Assembly: GCA_027488835.1 (NCBI GenBank)
Contig: JAIYAW010000009.1
Span: 496,001-560,000 of the forward strand
Direction: 5' to 3'
DNA length: 64,000 bases
Source of the DNA: Bacteroidota bacterium
GTDB lineage: Bacteria; Bacteroidota; Bacteroidia; NS11-12g; UBA955
Below the pieces are notes generated by a model. That model saw nothing but the letters and a program-made list of their open reading frames with translations, had not been told where the DNA came from and made no database searches. Every line of letters begins with the position of its first letter. Within the stretch, counting starts at the first letter, position 1. Made by a program: the position numbers and the translations under genes. Below, one piece after another: positions 1 through 10,400 of this stretch.

Positions 1-1417
1 AAAAAAACCTAGAGGTGAAGTCCAAATTCTCAAACCAATAATAAAGATAAAGTTATCAGAAGCTGAGGCCATACTTAACACAGAATTTGACAAAGCAATC
101 CAGTCCAATGATAACAATATTTATATTTTTTCTACTCAGACAGCAATTGGTAAAACAACCAAACTTACAAAGCTTAAAAAAACCACATTAGCATTTCCAA
201 CCCATGACCTGAAAAATGAAATAGGTTGTAAGATGAAGGCGGAGCATTTGGTGGTTCCTGAACTTCCATCCTTTGAAAACAAATCAGTTAATGAGAAGAT
301 AAAAGCACTTTATCAAATTGGGTTAAACGATGATGTTTATCAATTGCTCAATACAATTGCCTATTTTATGGATGTTGAGTATTCTGATCATGATAGAAAT
401 CTATCCAGAAAGTACATCAACCTAATTGCCGAGTCTAATAACACAAATAAAACGGTATTAACAACCCATTTAAGGGCATTATTTGATCAATACGCTCACA
501 ATACCGTTGTCTTTGACGAAGATCCAATAAACAGCTTGTTATCGATTAAGCAGTTTGAGCTATCGGATTTATTAACCCTTGAGCAAATGGCGAATAATCA
601 GCATCCAATTACTCAATTGATTAATTTGATTAGATCAACCCCCATTGGTGAAATAACCAATGTTGAATTTCAGGAAATAGATAGGCATGCAATTGCCAGC
701 TTGGTTTCTAATTTCCATACAAATTCAAACTTAGTTCAGTTCTTCAATGCAACATCTTTTTGCAAAGACAAAACTAACCCCAACATAATTCACTACCAGA
801 TAAAACGTGAAATACCACAAGGCAAGAAGGTGATTATAATGAGCGCTACTCCACAGATTGAAGTGTATAAATCCCTTTATGGTAATCGTGTCAAAGTAAT
901 TGATATTCCTCTAGCAGAGAACCAGGGTAATATTACACAATTCACCAAAAACGGGTTTTCTAGATCCTACTTAAAAAGCAACAACGTACCTGATTTAGTA
1001 GAACAAATCGGAGATCGAACTGTAATCACATTCCAAAAGTACAAGTACGTGTTTCCAACAGCTCATCCCCTGACACACTTTGGAAACTGCGAAGGTTATG
1101 ACTTTTTGAATGGTTCCGACCTTGCTGTGGTTGGCACACCCCATAAAAATGAATTGCATTATTTCTTCACCGCTCACGCTTTGGGAATTGATTTACAAGA
1201 AATCAACTGTGAATTGCAGGATTTAAAAATCGATTGGAAAGGCTTCCGATTTAGGTTCTCAACCTACGAAGATGAAAGACTCCGAAATATCCAGTTGGCC
1301 GCTATTGAAGCAGAGTTAGTTCAAGCTATTGGAAGAGCAAGAAGTTTGAGGACTGATGCAGATGTATTGGTATATTCTAATTTGCCGTTGCAGATTTGTA
1401 CCACTATACAACCATAG
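1..1417 (+). CDS. SF2 helicase-like ATPase, C-terminal part (cut by left edge)
   Basis: The reading frame is open from base 2, so the gene begins before the window; the first internal ATG is at 233 and is probably not the true start. Superfamily 2 helicase motifs are visible in order: a Walker A-like AIGKTT at about 142-159, a DEDP Walker B at 515-526, an SAT motif III at 842-850 and a QAIGRAR motif VI near 1322-1342. This supports an NTP-driven nucleic-acid helicase or translocase. No further domain is recognised. It lies at the far side of an integrated element, so a role in element replication or transfer is possible but is inference. It is transcribed in the same direction as the defence operon that follows. 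Confidence 0.7.
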   Translation, partial: KKPRGEVQILKPIIKIKLSEAEAILNTEFDKAIQSNDNNIYIFSTQTAIGKTTKLTKLKKTTLAFPTHDLKNEIGCKMKAEHLVVPELPSFENKSVNEKIKALYQIGLNDDVYQLLNTIAYFMDVEYSDHDRNLSRKYINLIAESNNTNKTVLTTHLRALFDQYAHNTVVFDEDPINSLLSIKQFELSDLLTLEQMANNQHPITQLINLIRSTPIGEITNVEFQEIDRHAIASLVSNFHTNSNLVQFFNATSFCKDKTNPNIIHYQIKREIPQGKKVIIMSATPQIEVYKSLYGNRVKVIDIPLAENQGNITQFTKNGFSRSYLKSNNVPDLVEQIGDRTVITFQKYKYVFPTAHPLTHFGNCEGYDFLNGSDLAVVGTPHKNELHYFFTAHALGIDLQEINCELQDLKIDWKGFRFRFSTYEDERLRNIQLAAIEAELVQAIGRARSLRTDADVLVYSNLPLQICTTIQP

Positions 1418-1426
1418 GCTAAAAAT

Positions 1427-1447
1427 AAGTTCATTTAATATGAACTT
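1427..1447. promoter_or_regulatory. Perfect palindrome upstream of the XRE regulator, probable operator
   Basis: AAGTTCAT, a 5-nt spacer and ATGAACTT form an inverted repeat with 8-bp perfect arms. It lies 35 bp before the ATG of the small HTH gene. A T-rich -7-like element (TAATTTTTG, 1468-1476) lies between, so the palindrome would cover the -33 region. This fits autorepression by the HTH protein, as in controller proteins of restriction systems. It could also act as a weak terminator for the preceding gene, since a few T residues follow. Confidence 0.5.
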
Positions 1448-1482
1448 TTATTTCTATCTTTCCAAACTAATTTTTGTATTAA

Positions 1483-1680
1483 ATGAACCGTATTTTAGAA
1501 GTACTTCAAACCAAAAAAATTAAACAAATCGATTTGGCTACGAAATTAGATGTTGCTAAATCTACTGTTTCACAATGGTGCTCTAACACAGCTCAACCAG
1601 CTGTTTCTACTTTGAATAAAATAGCTGATGTGCTTAATTGCGAGATAGCTGAATTACTTATTTCGAAAAAGAAAAAATAA
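1483..1680 (+). CDS. XRE/Cro-CI family transcriptional regulator
   Basis: A 65-residue protein that is almost entirely one Cro/CI-type helix-turn-helix. The segments QIDLATKLDVAKSTVSQW and TLNKIADVLNCEIAELL match the helix 2-3 and helix 4-5 parts of the fold. The C-terminus is a lysine run. It is the first gene of the defence operon, and the SNF2 helicase starts 2 nt after its stop. Small XRE proteins often time expression of restriction-modification genes, delaying nuclease relative to methylase. The palindrome at 1427-1447 is the obvious candidate binding site. The regulator identity is firm; its target is inference. Confidence 0.9.
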   Translation: MNRILEVLQTKKIKQIDLATKLDVAKSTVSQWCSNTAQPAVSTLNKIADVLNCEIAELLISKKKK

Positions 1681-1682
1681 TA

Positions 1683-4517
1683 ATGATTACATCCTATCAA
1701 GCAAAATATTTCGCCTACGAACTCTTAAAAAGAGCAAGCTCTGATTCGTCAGAAAAGTTTGGAGCAACTTTAATGGACGCTCAAGTTGAACTCAATCCCC
1801 ACCAGGTAGAAGCTGCACTGTTTGCTTTTAAATCACCATATTCAAAAGGAGCGATTTTAGCTGATGAAGTAGGACTTGGAAAAACGATTGAAGCAGGAAT
1901 TCTTTTAAGTCAACAGTGGGCAGAAAACAAAAAGCGAATACTAATTATTTGCCCTTCATCATTACGTAAACAATGGGTAAATGAATTAGCAGACAAGTTC
2001 TATTTGAAATCCGAAGTGTTGGAAAGCAAGAACTTTAATGCCAAATACAAAGCAGGTAATAAAAACCCATTCGATGATGGTAAAACAATTAAAATTTGTT
2101 CGTACCAGTTTGCAAGTATTAAATCCGAATTCATTCAACTTACTTCTTGGGATTTAATAGTACTAGATGAAGCGCATTATATGCGAAATGTTCACAAGAA
2201 TCCTGATAGTATAGCTGCTAAAATAAAGCATGCAATAAAAGATTACAAAAAAATATTACTTACCGCTACACCATTACAAAACAGATTGGATGAGCTGTTC
2301 GGTCTTGTAAGTATAATTGATCAAAATGTATTTGGTGACATCAAGACTTTTAGAAAGCAGTATGCAAATGGGGATTTAGACTTAATTGAACTTAAAGATA
2401 AGCTCAAGTCAATTATCCACCGAACTTTAAGAAAAGACGTGCGTGAGTTTGTGCCTTATAGAGAACGAATTCCTATTACACAACAATTTATCCCAACCAA
2501 AGAAGAGTCGTTACTATACAGCAACGTGTTAGAATATCTTCGTAATGAAACAATCTACGCATTGCCAAGGGCACAAAGGCACCTCATGGAGTCTGTAATG
2601 TTTAAATTGTTGGGATCTTCTTCTTTCGCAATCGGAAAAACACTAGAAGCCCTAATAAAGCGATTAAATGAATTGCTCAGTACTTCGAAGGTAGTAGAGC
2701 ATGAAATAATAACATGGTTTGAGGAAGAATATGAGAACTTTGACGATGAAAGAGATGAAGATGAAGAAGACAAAGAAGAACTACTCACAGAAATCACAGC
2801 TCAGGACAAAGAGAATATAAACAAAGAAATAGGCAAACTAACTGAATACCTTGTATTAGCCAATAGTATTGAACACAACGAGAAAGGAGAGAAACTGATA
2901 GTAGCTTTAGAAACTGGATTTTCAAAACTAAAAGACCTAGGTGCAAACCAAAAGGCCTTAATATTTACTGAATCTACTCGAACGCAAAAATATTTATTCG
3001 AGCGCCTTTCTAAAGAAAAGTACAACGGTAAAATTTTATTATTCAATGGAAGTAATAATGACGAGCTTTCAAGTTCTATTTACCAAAAATGGATCGCAGA
3101 TAAAAATAATTACGGTAAACTTTCCAATTCAAAAAGTATCGATATCAGGAATGCTTTAGTGGATGCATTTAAAAGCGATGACTATCAAATAATGATTGCT
3201 ACTGAAGCTGCGGCAGAGGGTATTAACTTGCAGTTTTGCAGCATGGTTGTAAACTATGATTTACCATGGAATCCGCAGCGAATTGAACAAAGAATTGGCA
3301 GATGTCACCGTTATGGTCAGTTACATGACGTTGTAGTGGTGAATTTTCTCAATAGCGAAAATGAAGTTGAAAACAGGGTGTTTGAATTACTTGAACAGAA
3401 ATATAATTTGTTCCAGGGTGTTTTTGGATCTTCAGATCATGTTTTAGGTGCAATTGAAAACGGTGTTGACTTTGAAAAACGTATGATTGAAGCATATAAA
3501 AAATGTAGATCAAAAGAAGAGATTGAAGTTTATTTTAAGGCGCTAGAGGAAGAATTTAAGGATGCAATTGACCAACGCATCAAAGAGGTACAAAGCGTCT
3601 TGTTTGAAAATTTTGAAGGTAGTGTTATCAACAAGTTACGTATTACCTATTCCGAAACAAAAACGTTTCTTGAAAAATTCGAGAAATGGCTTTGGGAAAT
3701 TACCAGATATTACCTTCAGACGTTGGCAGAATTTGAAGCTGAAGACTTCACTTTTACCCTAACGGAAAATGGAGATAGATACACTTTGAATAAAGAGCGC
3801 ACAGATGCCAAGCATTACCGCATTCAAAGTGATGTAGCACAAAAACTATTGGCACGAGCGAAAGCAGAGAAAACAGATAAAGCCCACTTAATATTTGACC
3901 TATCCTTATCACCTATCCGCTATAAAGAATTAGAATCACTAAGGGGAACAAAGGGATTACTTAAAATTAGTAACCTTGCTGTGCTATCTGAAATTGAAGA
4001 ACACGACACACTAATTCTAACTGGCACAACAAAGGATAAAAAGGTATTGTCTGAACAAAACGTGCGTAATCTTTTAAATGGCACTATTCAGACGGATAAA
4101 TTTGCGAAGTATGATACCGAAGAACTTGAAAAGCAGCATCAAAAAAACAAAAAACAGAAACTGGATTACCTTGAAAAATCTGATTCTGCATTTATGCAAC
4201 GTGAATTTACCAAGTTTGAACATTGGGCTGACGATAAAATACGTTCATTAGAAATTGATTTAAAAGATGAGCGCCAAAAAATGCGTGAACTTGAAAAAGA
4301 CCAACATAAAGAAAATATTTTGGCAGAAGAGTTGATTGAATTACAGGAAAAGATTTCCAAGATAAAACGAAAATACAATCGTTTAAGACAAGAAATTTAC
4401 GACCGTGAAGATGAAATAAACGAACAGCGTGACAACATGATTAAAGAAGCGAAGGGTAAACTAACCCGAACAATAAAAGAGGAAGAATTATTTACCGTAT
4501 CATTTGAAATTATCTAA
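1683..4517 (+). CDS. SNF2-family DEAD/DEAH helicase of the defence operon
   Basis: 944 residues. SNF2-type motifs are clear: DEVGLGKT (motif I, residues 61-68), DEAH (about 162-165), TATPLQNR (motif III, about 194), TEAAAEGINLQ (motif V) and QRIGRCHRYGQ (motif VI, about 535-545). The last roughly 130 residues are a lysine/glutamate-rich coiled coil. SNF2 enzymes of this type translocate on double-stranded DNA. Related helicases accompany methylases in DISARM class 1 (DrmD) and in other restriction-type systems. Here it is followed after one nucleotide by the methyltransferase gene. A role in sensing or remodelling phage DNA for the modification/restriction pair is inferred from context. Confidence 0.9.
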   Translation: MITSYQAKYFAYELLKRASSDSSEKFGATLMDAQVELNPHQVEAALFAFKSPYSKGAILADEVGLGKTIEAGILLSQQWAENKKRILIICPSSLRKQWVNELADKFYLKSEVLESKNFNAKYKAGNKNPFDDGKTIKICSYQFASIKSEFIQLTSWDLIVLDEAHYMRNVHKNPDSIAAKIKHAIKDYKKILLTATPLQNRLDELFGLVSIIDQNVFGDIKTFRKQYANGDLDLIELKDKLKSIIHRTLRKDVREFVPYRERIPITQQFIPTKEESLLYSNVLEYLRNETIYALPRAQRHLMESVMFKLLGSSSFAIGKTLEALIKRLNELLSTSKVVEHEIITWFEEEYENFDDERDEDEEDKEELLTEITAQDKENINKEIGKLTEYLVLANSIEHNEKGEKLIVALETGFSKLKDLGANQKALIFTESTRTQKYLFERLSKEKYNGKILLFNGSNNDELSSSIYQKWIADKNNYGKLSNSKSIDIRNALVDAFKSDDYQIMIATEAAAEGINLQFCSMVVNYDLPWNPQRIEQRIGRCHRYGQLHDVVVVNFLNSENEVENRVFELLEQKYNLFQGVFGSSDHVLGAIENGVDFEKRMIEAYKKCRSKEEIEVYFKALEEEFKDAIDQRIKEVQSVLFENFEGSVINKLRITYSETKTFLEKFEKWLWEITRYYLQTLAEFEAEDFTFTLTENGDRYTLNKERTDAKHYRIQSDVAQKLLARAKAEKTDKAHLIFDLSLSPIRYKELESLRGTKGLLKISNLAVLSEIEEHDTLILTGTTKDKKVLSEQNVRNLLNGTIQTDKFAKYDTEELEKQHQKNKKQKLDYLEKSDSAFMQREFTKFEHWADDKIRSLEIDLKDERQKMRELEKDQHKENILAEELIELQEKISKIKRKYNRLRQEIYDREDEINEQRDNMIKEAKGKLTRTIKEEELFTVSFEII

Positions 4518-4518
4518 G

Positions 4519-7488
4519 ATGAATAACTATAACCAATTAAAAGACGTACTAAACGATATATTCGAGCTAAATAAGGCAGATTTAGATTTTGGCATTTATC
4601 GTATCATAAATCAGAAACGGAAGCAAGTAAATGAGTTTATTGAAGTTCAACTTCCTGAAGACATAAAGAAGGCGTTGAGCGAAACGCAATCTGCTGACAA
4701 AACAGAGATTGAAAATGAAATAAAAACATTAAAAAAGAACCTTGATGATGCTGGTATTGTAGCCGAAGAAAGCCCCAAATACAAAACATTAAAAAATCGA
4801 TTATCTGGGATTGAAAATTCGGATGTTTTGGAACAGGAAGTGTTTTCACATTTGGCTAATTTCTTCCGTAGGTACTACAAAGACGGTGATTTTATTTCCA
4901 TGCGTAGGTATAAGAAAGATGTTTATTCAATACCTTATGAAGGTGAAGAAGTTAAATTGCATTGGGCAAATCATGATCAGTATTATATTAAATCATCCGA
5001 AAACTTTAAAAATTATAGCTTTAAAACATCGGATGACAAAAATGTATCTTTTCAATTAAAAGAAGTTAGCACTGAACAAAACAACAACAAAATTCAAGGT
5101 GATGCTGAACGAAGGTTTGCTATTTATAGTGATCTTCCAATAGAAGTGATTGAAGGGGAATTATTTATCAATTTTATTTACGAACCATTTTCTAAAACCA
5201 CAAAACAAGAAAGTCTATTAAGTGAAGCATTAGAAATGCTTATGGTTAAAATTCCTAGCGAATTTACAAAAGTATTTGTGCTTAGCCCAACTGAGAAAAA
5301 CACAAAAAGAACCTTGCTAGAGAAACATTTGAACGACTTTATATCAAAAAACAGCTTTGATTATTTTATACATAAAGATTTAGGTGGATTTCTTAATCGT
5401 GAGATAGATTTCTACATAAAAAACGAGGTATTATACATTGATGACATTAATTCAAAACAAACAGATTTTTTCGTTGCTCAACTCAGTAAGATTAAAGCAA
5501 TTAAAACAGTTGCTGCCAAGATAATTGACTTCTTAGCACAAATTGAAAATTTTCAGAAAAAACTATGGTTAAAGAAAAAGTTTGTATTAAAAACCGACTA
5601 TTGTATTACCCTAGATAAAATACCCAGTTCCTATTATCCTGAAATATTGCAAAATAAAGCCCAAATAGAGGAATGGAAAATACTTTTTGATTTCGAAATT
5701 CAAAATGTAGAGCAATTCATATTCGAGCAATACCTGGTGGTGGACACCAAGTTTTTTGATGATTCCTTTAAAGATAGATTAATTGCTGAATTTGACGATT
5801 TGCATATTCAAACAAATGGATTTATGATTAATTCGGATAATATCCAAGCATTGAATTTAATTCAAGATTTATTTAAAAATGACATAGACTTGATTCATAT
5901 AGATCCACCATACAATACAGCTACGAGCGGATTTCTATATAAAAATTCTTTTCAGCACTCTAGCTGGATTTCAATGATGGAAAATAGATTTTCAGCGTCA
6001 ATAAATTTGCTAGCAGAATCTTCTATCTACATGATTCATATCGATGAAAATGAATATGAAAATCTATTTAAACTTCTTGAGCAATTTCCAATTCAAAATT
6101 CAGGTACAATTATTTGGGACAAAAGGAATCCTGTTAGTGGTGCAAATAGAATAGCGACTCAACATGAATATATTTTAACATTTTCTAAAGGTCAGGTTAA
6201 ACTTAAAAAAGAAAAAGCTAATGGCTATTTGATTTTATCTAAGGCTAAATCTTTAATTAAAGAATTAGGTATAGATAAAGCAAGAATTGCATTAAAAAAA
6301 TGGATTGCGGAACAACAAGATTTTAGTGGGGGGGAAAGTGCCTATAATTTGATAGACGATGATGGTAGAGTATTTCAATCAGTTCATATGGGTGCACCAG
6401 AACAGAGAACACATGAAAAATTCTTTGTACCATTAATTCATCCAATAACAAAAAAACCATGTCCTGTGCCTTCCAGTGGCTGGGGTGGCACGCCTGATTT
6501 TATGAACGAATGCTTAAAAAATAATGAAATAATTTTTGGTGAAGATGAAAAAGCACAGCCAAGAAAAAAATATTTTTTAGAAAACAATCTAATAGGTGAA
6601 ATGAGTTCGTTAATTTACTCTGGTGCTAAAGGAAAAAAGCAAGCGAATGATTTGGGTTTCAATTTTCCGTATAACCACCCTGTTGAATTATACGAAAATT
6701 TAACATGGGCAGTCTTAAATGAAAAAGACGGTGTTGTATTAGACTACTTTGCAGGTTCAGGAACATCAGGTCATGCGGTTATCAACCTAAATAGAAAAGA
6801 TAAACTAAATCGAAAATACATCTTAATTGAAATGGGCAGTTATTTCAATACCGTTACGAAACCTCGAATTCAAAAAGTGATATATTCAGACAATTGGAAA
6901 AACGGCAAACCTCAGGACAAAAGTGGTATTTCGCAAATTGTAAAATATCAAGTTTTGGAGAGTTACGAAGACACATTAAACAACTTGTTTTTACAAAGTA
7001 AAACCGAGCTTGATTTTACTGGTAAAGCAAAAGAAGAATACTTATTGCAATATATGTTAGAAATGGAAAGTCGTGAGCATTTATTTAACCTTGAAATGTT
7101 CCGTAAACCTTTTGATTACCAATTAAAAGTAACCGAGAACAACGAACTTAAACCTACAAAAGTAGATTTAGTAGAAACCTTCAATTATTTAATTGGCTTA
7201 AAGGTGAACAAAGTGCAAAGGGTGAAAGATATCAAAGTAGTTGAGGGGGTTACCCGTAATGATATTAAAACATTGATTATTTGGAGAGATATGGAAACAA
7301 CCACGCATGACGAAGTGGAGAAACTATTACGAAGATTTTATGATAGCCAGCGCACCAAAGAGTTTCAACAGATATACATCAATGGTGACCATCACTTGGA
7401 AAACTTGCGATCTGAAGGCGATAGCTTTAAAATTAAATTAATTGAAGAAACATTCTTTAAGAAAATGTTCAACGAGACCGAATTATAA
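4519..7488 (+). CDS. Type III-like Mod DNA methyltransferase (adenine-specific type)
   Basis: 989 residues from the ATG at 4519, just after the helicase stop (TAAGATG); a TTG at 4504 is possible but less likely. Motif IV DPPYN (about residue 462) comes before motif I FAGSG (about residue 744), the order of the beta-class N6-adenine/N4-cytosine methylases that includes type III Mod subunits. The protein is longer than the usual Mod of roughly 600-700 residues. About 450 residues without a recognised motif precede DPPY, and the target-recognition region should lie between the two motifs. A run of seven G at 6328-6334 falls in that region. It overlaps the Res-like gene by one base (TAATG), so the two are probably translationally coupled. 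Confidence 0.9.
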   Translation: MNNYNQLKDVLNDIFELNKADLDFGIYRIINQKRKQVNEFIEVQLPEDIKKALSETQSADKTEIENEIKTLKKNLDDAGIVAEESPKYKTLKNRLSGIENSDVLEQEVFSHLANFFRRYYKDGDFISMRRYKKDVYSIPYEGEEVKLHWANHDQYYIKSSENFKNYSFKTSDDKNVSFQLKEVSTEQNNNKIQGDAERRFAIYSDLPIEVIEGELFINFIYEPFSKTTKQESLLSEALEMLMVKIPSEFTKVFVLSPTEKNTKRTLLEKHLNDFISKNSFDYFIHKDLGGFLNREIDFYIKNEVLYIDDINSKQTDFFVAQLSKIKAIKTVAAKIIDFLAQIENFQKKLWLKKKFVLKTDYCITLDKIPSSYYPEILQNKAQIEEWKILFDFEIQNVEQFIFEQYLVVDTKFFDDSFKDRLIAEFDDLHIQTNGFMINSDNIQALNLIQDLFKNDIDLIHIDPPYNTATSGFLYKNSFQHSSWISMMENRFSASINLLAESSIYMIHIDENEYENLFKLLEQFPIQNSGTIIWDKRNPVSGANRIATQHEYILTFSKGQVKLKKEKANGYLILSKAKSLIKELGIDKARIALKKWIAEQQDFSGGESAYNLIDDDGRVFQSVHMGAPEQRTHEKFFVPLIHPITKKPCPVPSSGWGGTPDFMNECLKNNEIIFGEDEKAQPRKKYFLENNLIGEMSSLIYSGAKGKKQANDLGFNFPYNHPVELYENLTWAVLNEKDGVVLDYFAGSGTSGHAVINLNRKDKLNRKYILIEMGSYFNTVTKPRIQKVIYSDNWKNGKPQDKSGISQIVKYQVLESYEDTLNNLFLQSKTELDFTGKAKEEYLLQYMLEMESREHLFNLEMFRKPFDYQLKVTENNELKPTKVDLVETFNYLIGLKVNKVQRVKDIKVVEGVTRNDIKTLIIWRDMETTTHDEVEKLLRRFYDSQRTKEFQQIYINGDHHLENLRSEGDSFKIKLIEETFFKKMFNETEL

Positions 7489-10400
7489 TGGCAAATTTTC
7501 ACGATAAAATAGTACTTAATAAGTTCCTTCTATCTTTATTTGGAATAGATGCCATAGGCTCTAAAATCTTATCTAAAGATGGGTTGGAAGTGTTTAAGGA
7601 ATTAAAACTTTCATCGAGCGAAGGCTATACTAAAGAAGGCAATACCAAGTTCCTGGAGCAGCTTAAAGCACATTTGTATTTAACTGATGATGTTACAGAA
7701 ATAATGTTACAGCAGTATGATGAAAACATAGTTCGATATACACAAGAGATATCAGCAGGGAGAGACGAAACTATTGTTTGGAAATATTTCCAATACCTGT
7801 CATTGCTATTCACTGAAATATATTTAGATAAATTCTTTGGCAATAAAAAACAGCTTCAGCACGATTTAAACCAATACGCAAAGAAGTTTAATAATCAGCA
7901 GGTTGAATTAAATCAAGGAAAAAAACTTGCAAGGGGGGAAACAATCTACCAGGTGTCTGCTTTTAAAGAAACGGATTTAAATAAGTTGGCATTTTGGAAT
8001 GCCACTGGCAGCGGTAAAACATTGTTGATGCATGTAAATATTAAGCAATATTTGCATTACGCTAAAAAACACAGTAAAGTTCATGATAGTAAGATATTAT
8101 TAATCACACCAAATGAACCCCTATCAAGGCAACATTTAGCGGACTTTTTAGTATCAGGTATACCAGCAAACATTTTTACAAAGAATCAATCTGGCATGTT
8201 CTCTGGTAAAGAGGTGGAGATTATTGAGGTCTCAAAATTATCGGAAGAAAGTAAAGAAAAAACAGTTGCGGTAGATAGTTTTGAAACGCATAATTTAGTG
8301 CTAGTGGATGAGGGGCACGGTGGTATGAGTGGAGATCAATGGAAACGATTTAGAGATCAACTAAGTACCACGGGATTTGCATTTGAATATTCAGCAACAT
8401 TTGGTCAAGCGATAAGTGCTGCGGCAAAAGGAAAAAAGGATGAACTAACACAAGAATATGCAAAGAGCATATTGTTTGACTATTCTTACAAATACTTTTA
8501 CGAGGATGGATATGGGAAAGATTACCGTATTCTCAATTTGAAGGAAGATAATGTTGATTTTAAGAACAAGTATCTTACAGCAAACTTGCTCTCGTTTTAC
8601 CAGCAACTATTACTATTCAAAAACAAGCCAGAATTAACAACACAATTTAGGTTATTTAAACCTTTATGGGTATTTGTAGGAAGTAGTGTAAATGCCGTAA
8701 GAAAAGAAAATGGAGTTGATACATCGGATGTATTAGATATTGTTCATTTCTTGTCGGATTTCCTTAAAAACCAAGATGATTACATAAAGTACATTGAATT
8801 AATTATAAATAATAAAGCTGGACTGCTTGACGCCAAAGGTTACGATATTTTTGATGGTAGTTTTGCTTTTTTAGAGGAACTTGAATTAACGCCCGTGCAA
8901 ATATTTGAGGGTATTAATAAAGAGATTTTTCATAATCATAACATTGGTGCTAACTTATACATTGATAACCTAAAGGGCGCAAATGGCGAACTAGGTTTGA
9001 GAGTTGGAGATACAGACAAATATTTTGGTGTTATTAATGTTGGTGATGAAAAGAAACTTCATGACCTCGCAATGAATAATGGCATACTCGGAACGGATAA
9101 AGATTTTTCCGAATCCTTATTCGCTCAAATCAATCATTTACAACCAAAACAGGAAATCAATATGCTTATTGGTTCCAAGAAATTCACAGAGGGTTGGTCT
9201 TCTTGGCGTGTGAGTTCAATGGGTTTAATGAACATTGGTAAATCAGAAGGCTCACAGATTATACAGTTATTTGGTAGAGGTGTGCGATTGCAGGGTTATG
9301 AGTTTAGCCTAAAGCGATCACTAGGTTTAGATGATTATCAAAGACCAGCAAACTTAAAACAGGTTCGTAAACACCTACGCCCTTTGGAGACATTGCAAAT
9401 ATTTGGTGTTAAAGCTAACTATATGGAGCGATTCAAAGAATTGCTTGAAGAAGAAGGCTTACCAACAAATTCAGGAGATTGGGTAACAATTACCATTCCA
9501 ACACAAAATAAGATTGATATCTCATCAAGTGATTTAAAGTTAATCCAGGTTAAAGAGTCTGAAAATTTTAAAAAGAAAGAAATATTAACCCTTGAGTTAA
9601 ATATTGATGTATTTAGGAACAAACAAGTAGAAGTTGACTGGTATCCTAAAATTGATACTTTAGAAAGCACCAAATCAAGCAGGGTGGAAACAATAAAGCA
9701 AGTTTGTTATTTGGAAGAAAATCATTTTGCGTTTATCGATTGGACTAAGTTGTACTTCGAAATTCAAAACTTTAAAGCGAATAAAGGATTTCCAAACTTG
9801 GAGATTGAATTGACGTTGTTGCAGGATATAGTTAAAAACAATTCATGGTACAGGGTTTTTATTCCAAAAGACAAGATGGAATTTAGTTCCTTTAAAAACG
9901 TTTCCGTTTGGCAGGAATTAGCTACGATACTTCTTAAAAAGTACATTGAGCAATACTATCTATATTTCAAAAATAGGTTTAATGCTGAAAATATAGAAAC
10001 CCGAAAACTGTTGCCCACAGATGATAATCTTATTTTACAGTATGACATTCGTTTAAACAAAAACGAAGATGTAGACGATATCGATAAAAAAATCAGAAAG
10101 TTAAAAACGGATTTTACAGACAGCGCATTCAAATCTATTCAAATAGCTACTCAGGTTGAAGCATTTGATAATTTAATGCATTTGTACAAACCTTTAATTT
10201 ATGTTGGAAAAGGCTATGAAAGCAAACTTCAGGTCTTCCCTATTGCACTTAACGAATCCGAACATCAATTTATGATAGATTTCGAAGTGCAAATTGCTAA
10301 AATAAAGGCTTCGAGGAAACTGGAAGAGGTCTTCTTGTTGCGTAACCAAAGTAAAAAGGGTATTGGTTTTTTTGCTGAAGGAAATAATTTTTACCCAGAT

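Noticed and set aside
2555-2797. Serine-rich minus-strand frame
   Set aside because: It is the antisense of an acidic Glu/Asp-rich stretch of the SNF2 helicase; no start signal or conservation.
1683-7488. DISARM class 1 call from SNF2 helicase plus methylase
   Set aside because: DrmA, DrmB and DrmC are absent, and the methylase is followed by Res-like and McrBC genes.
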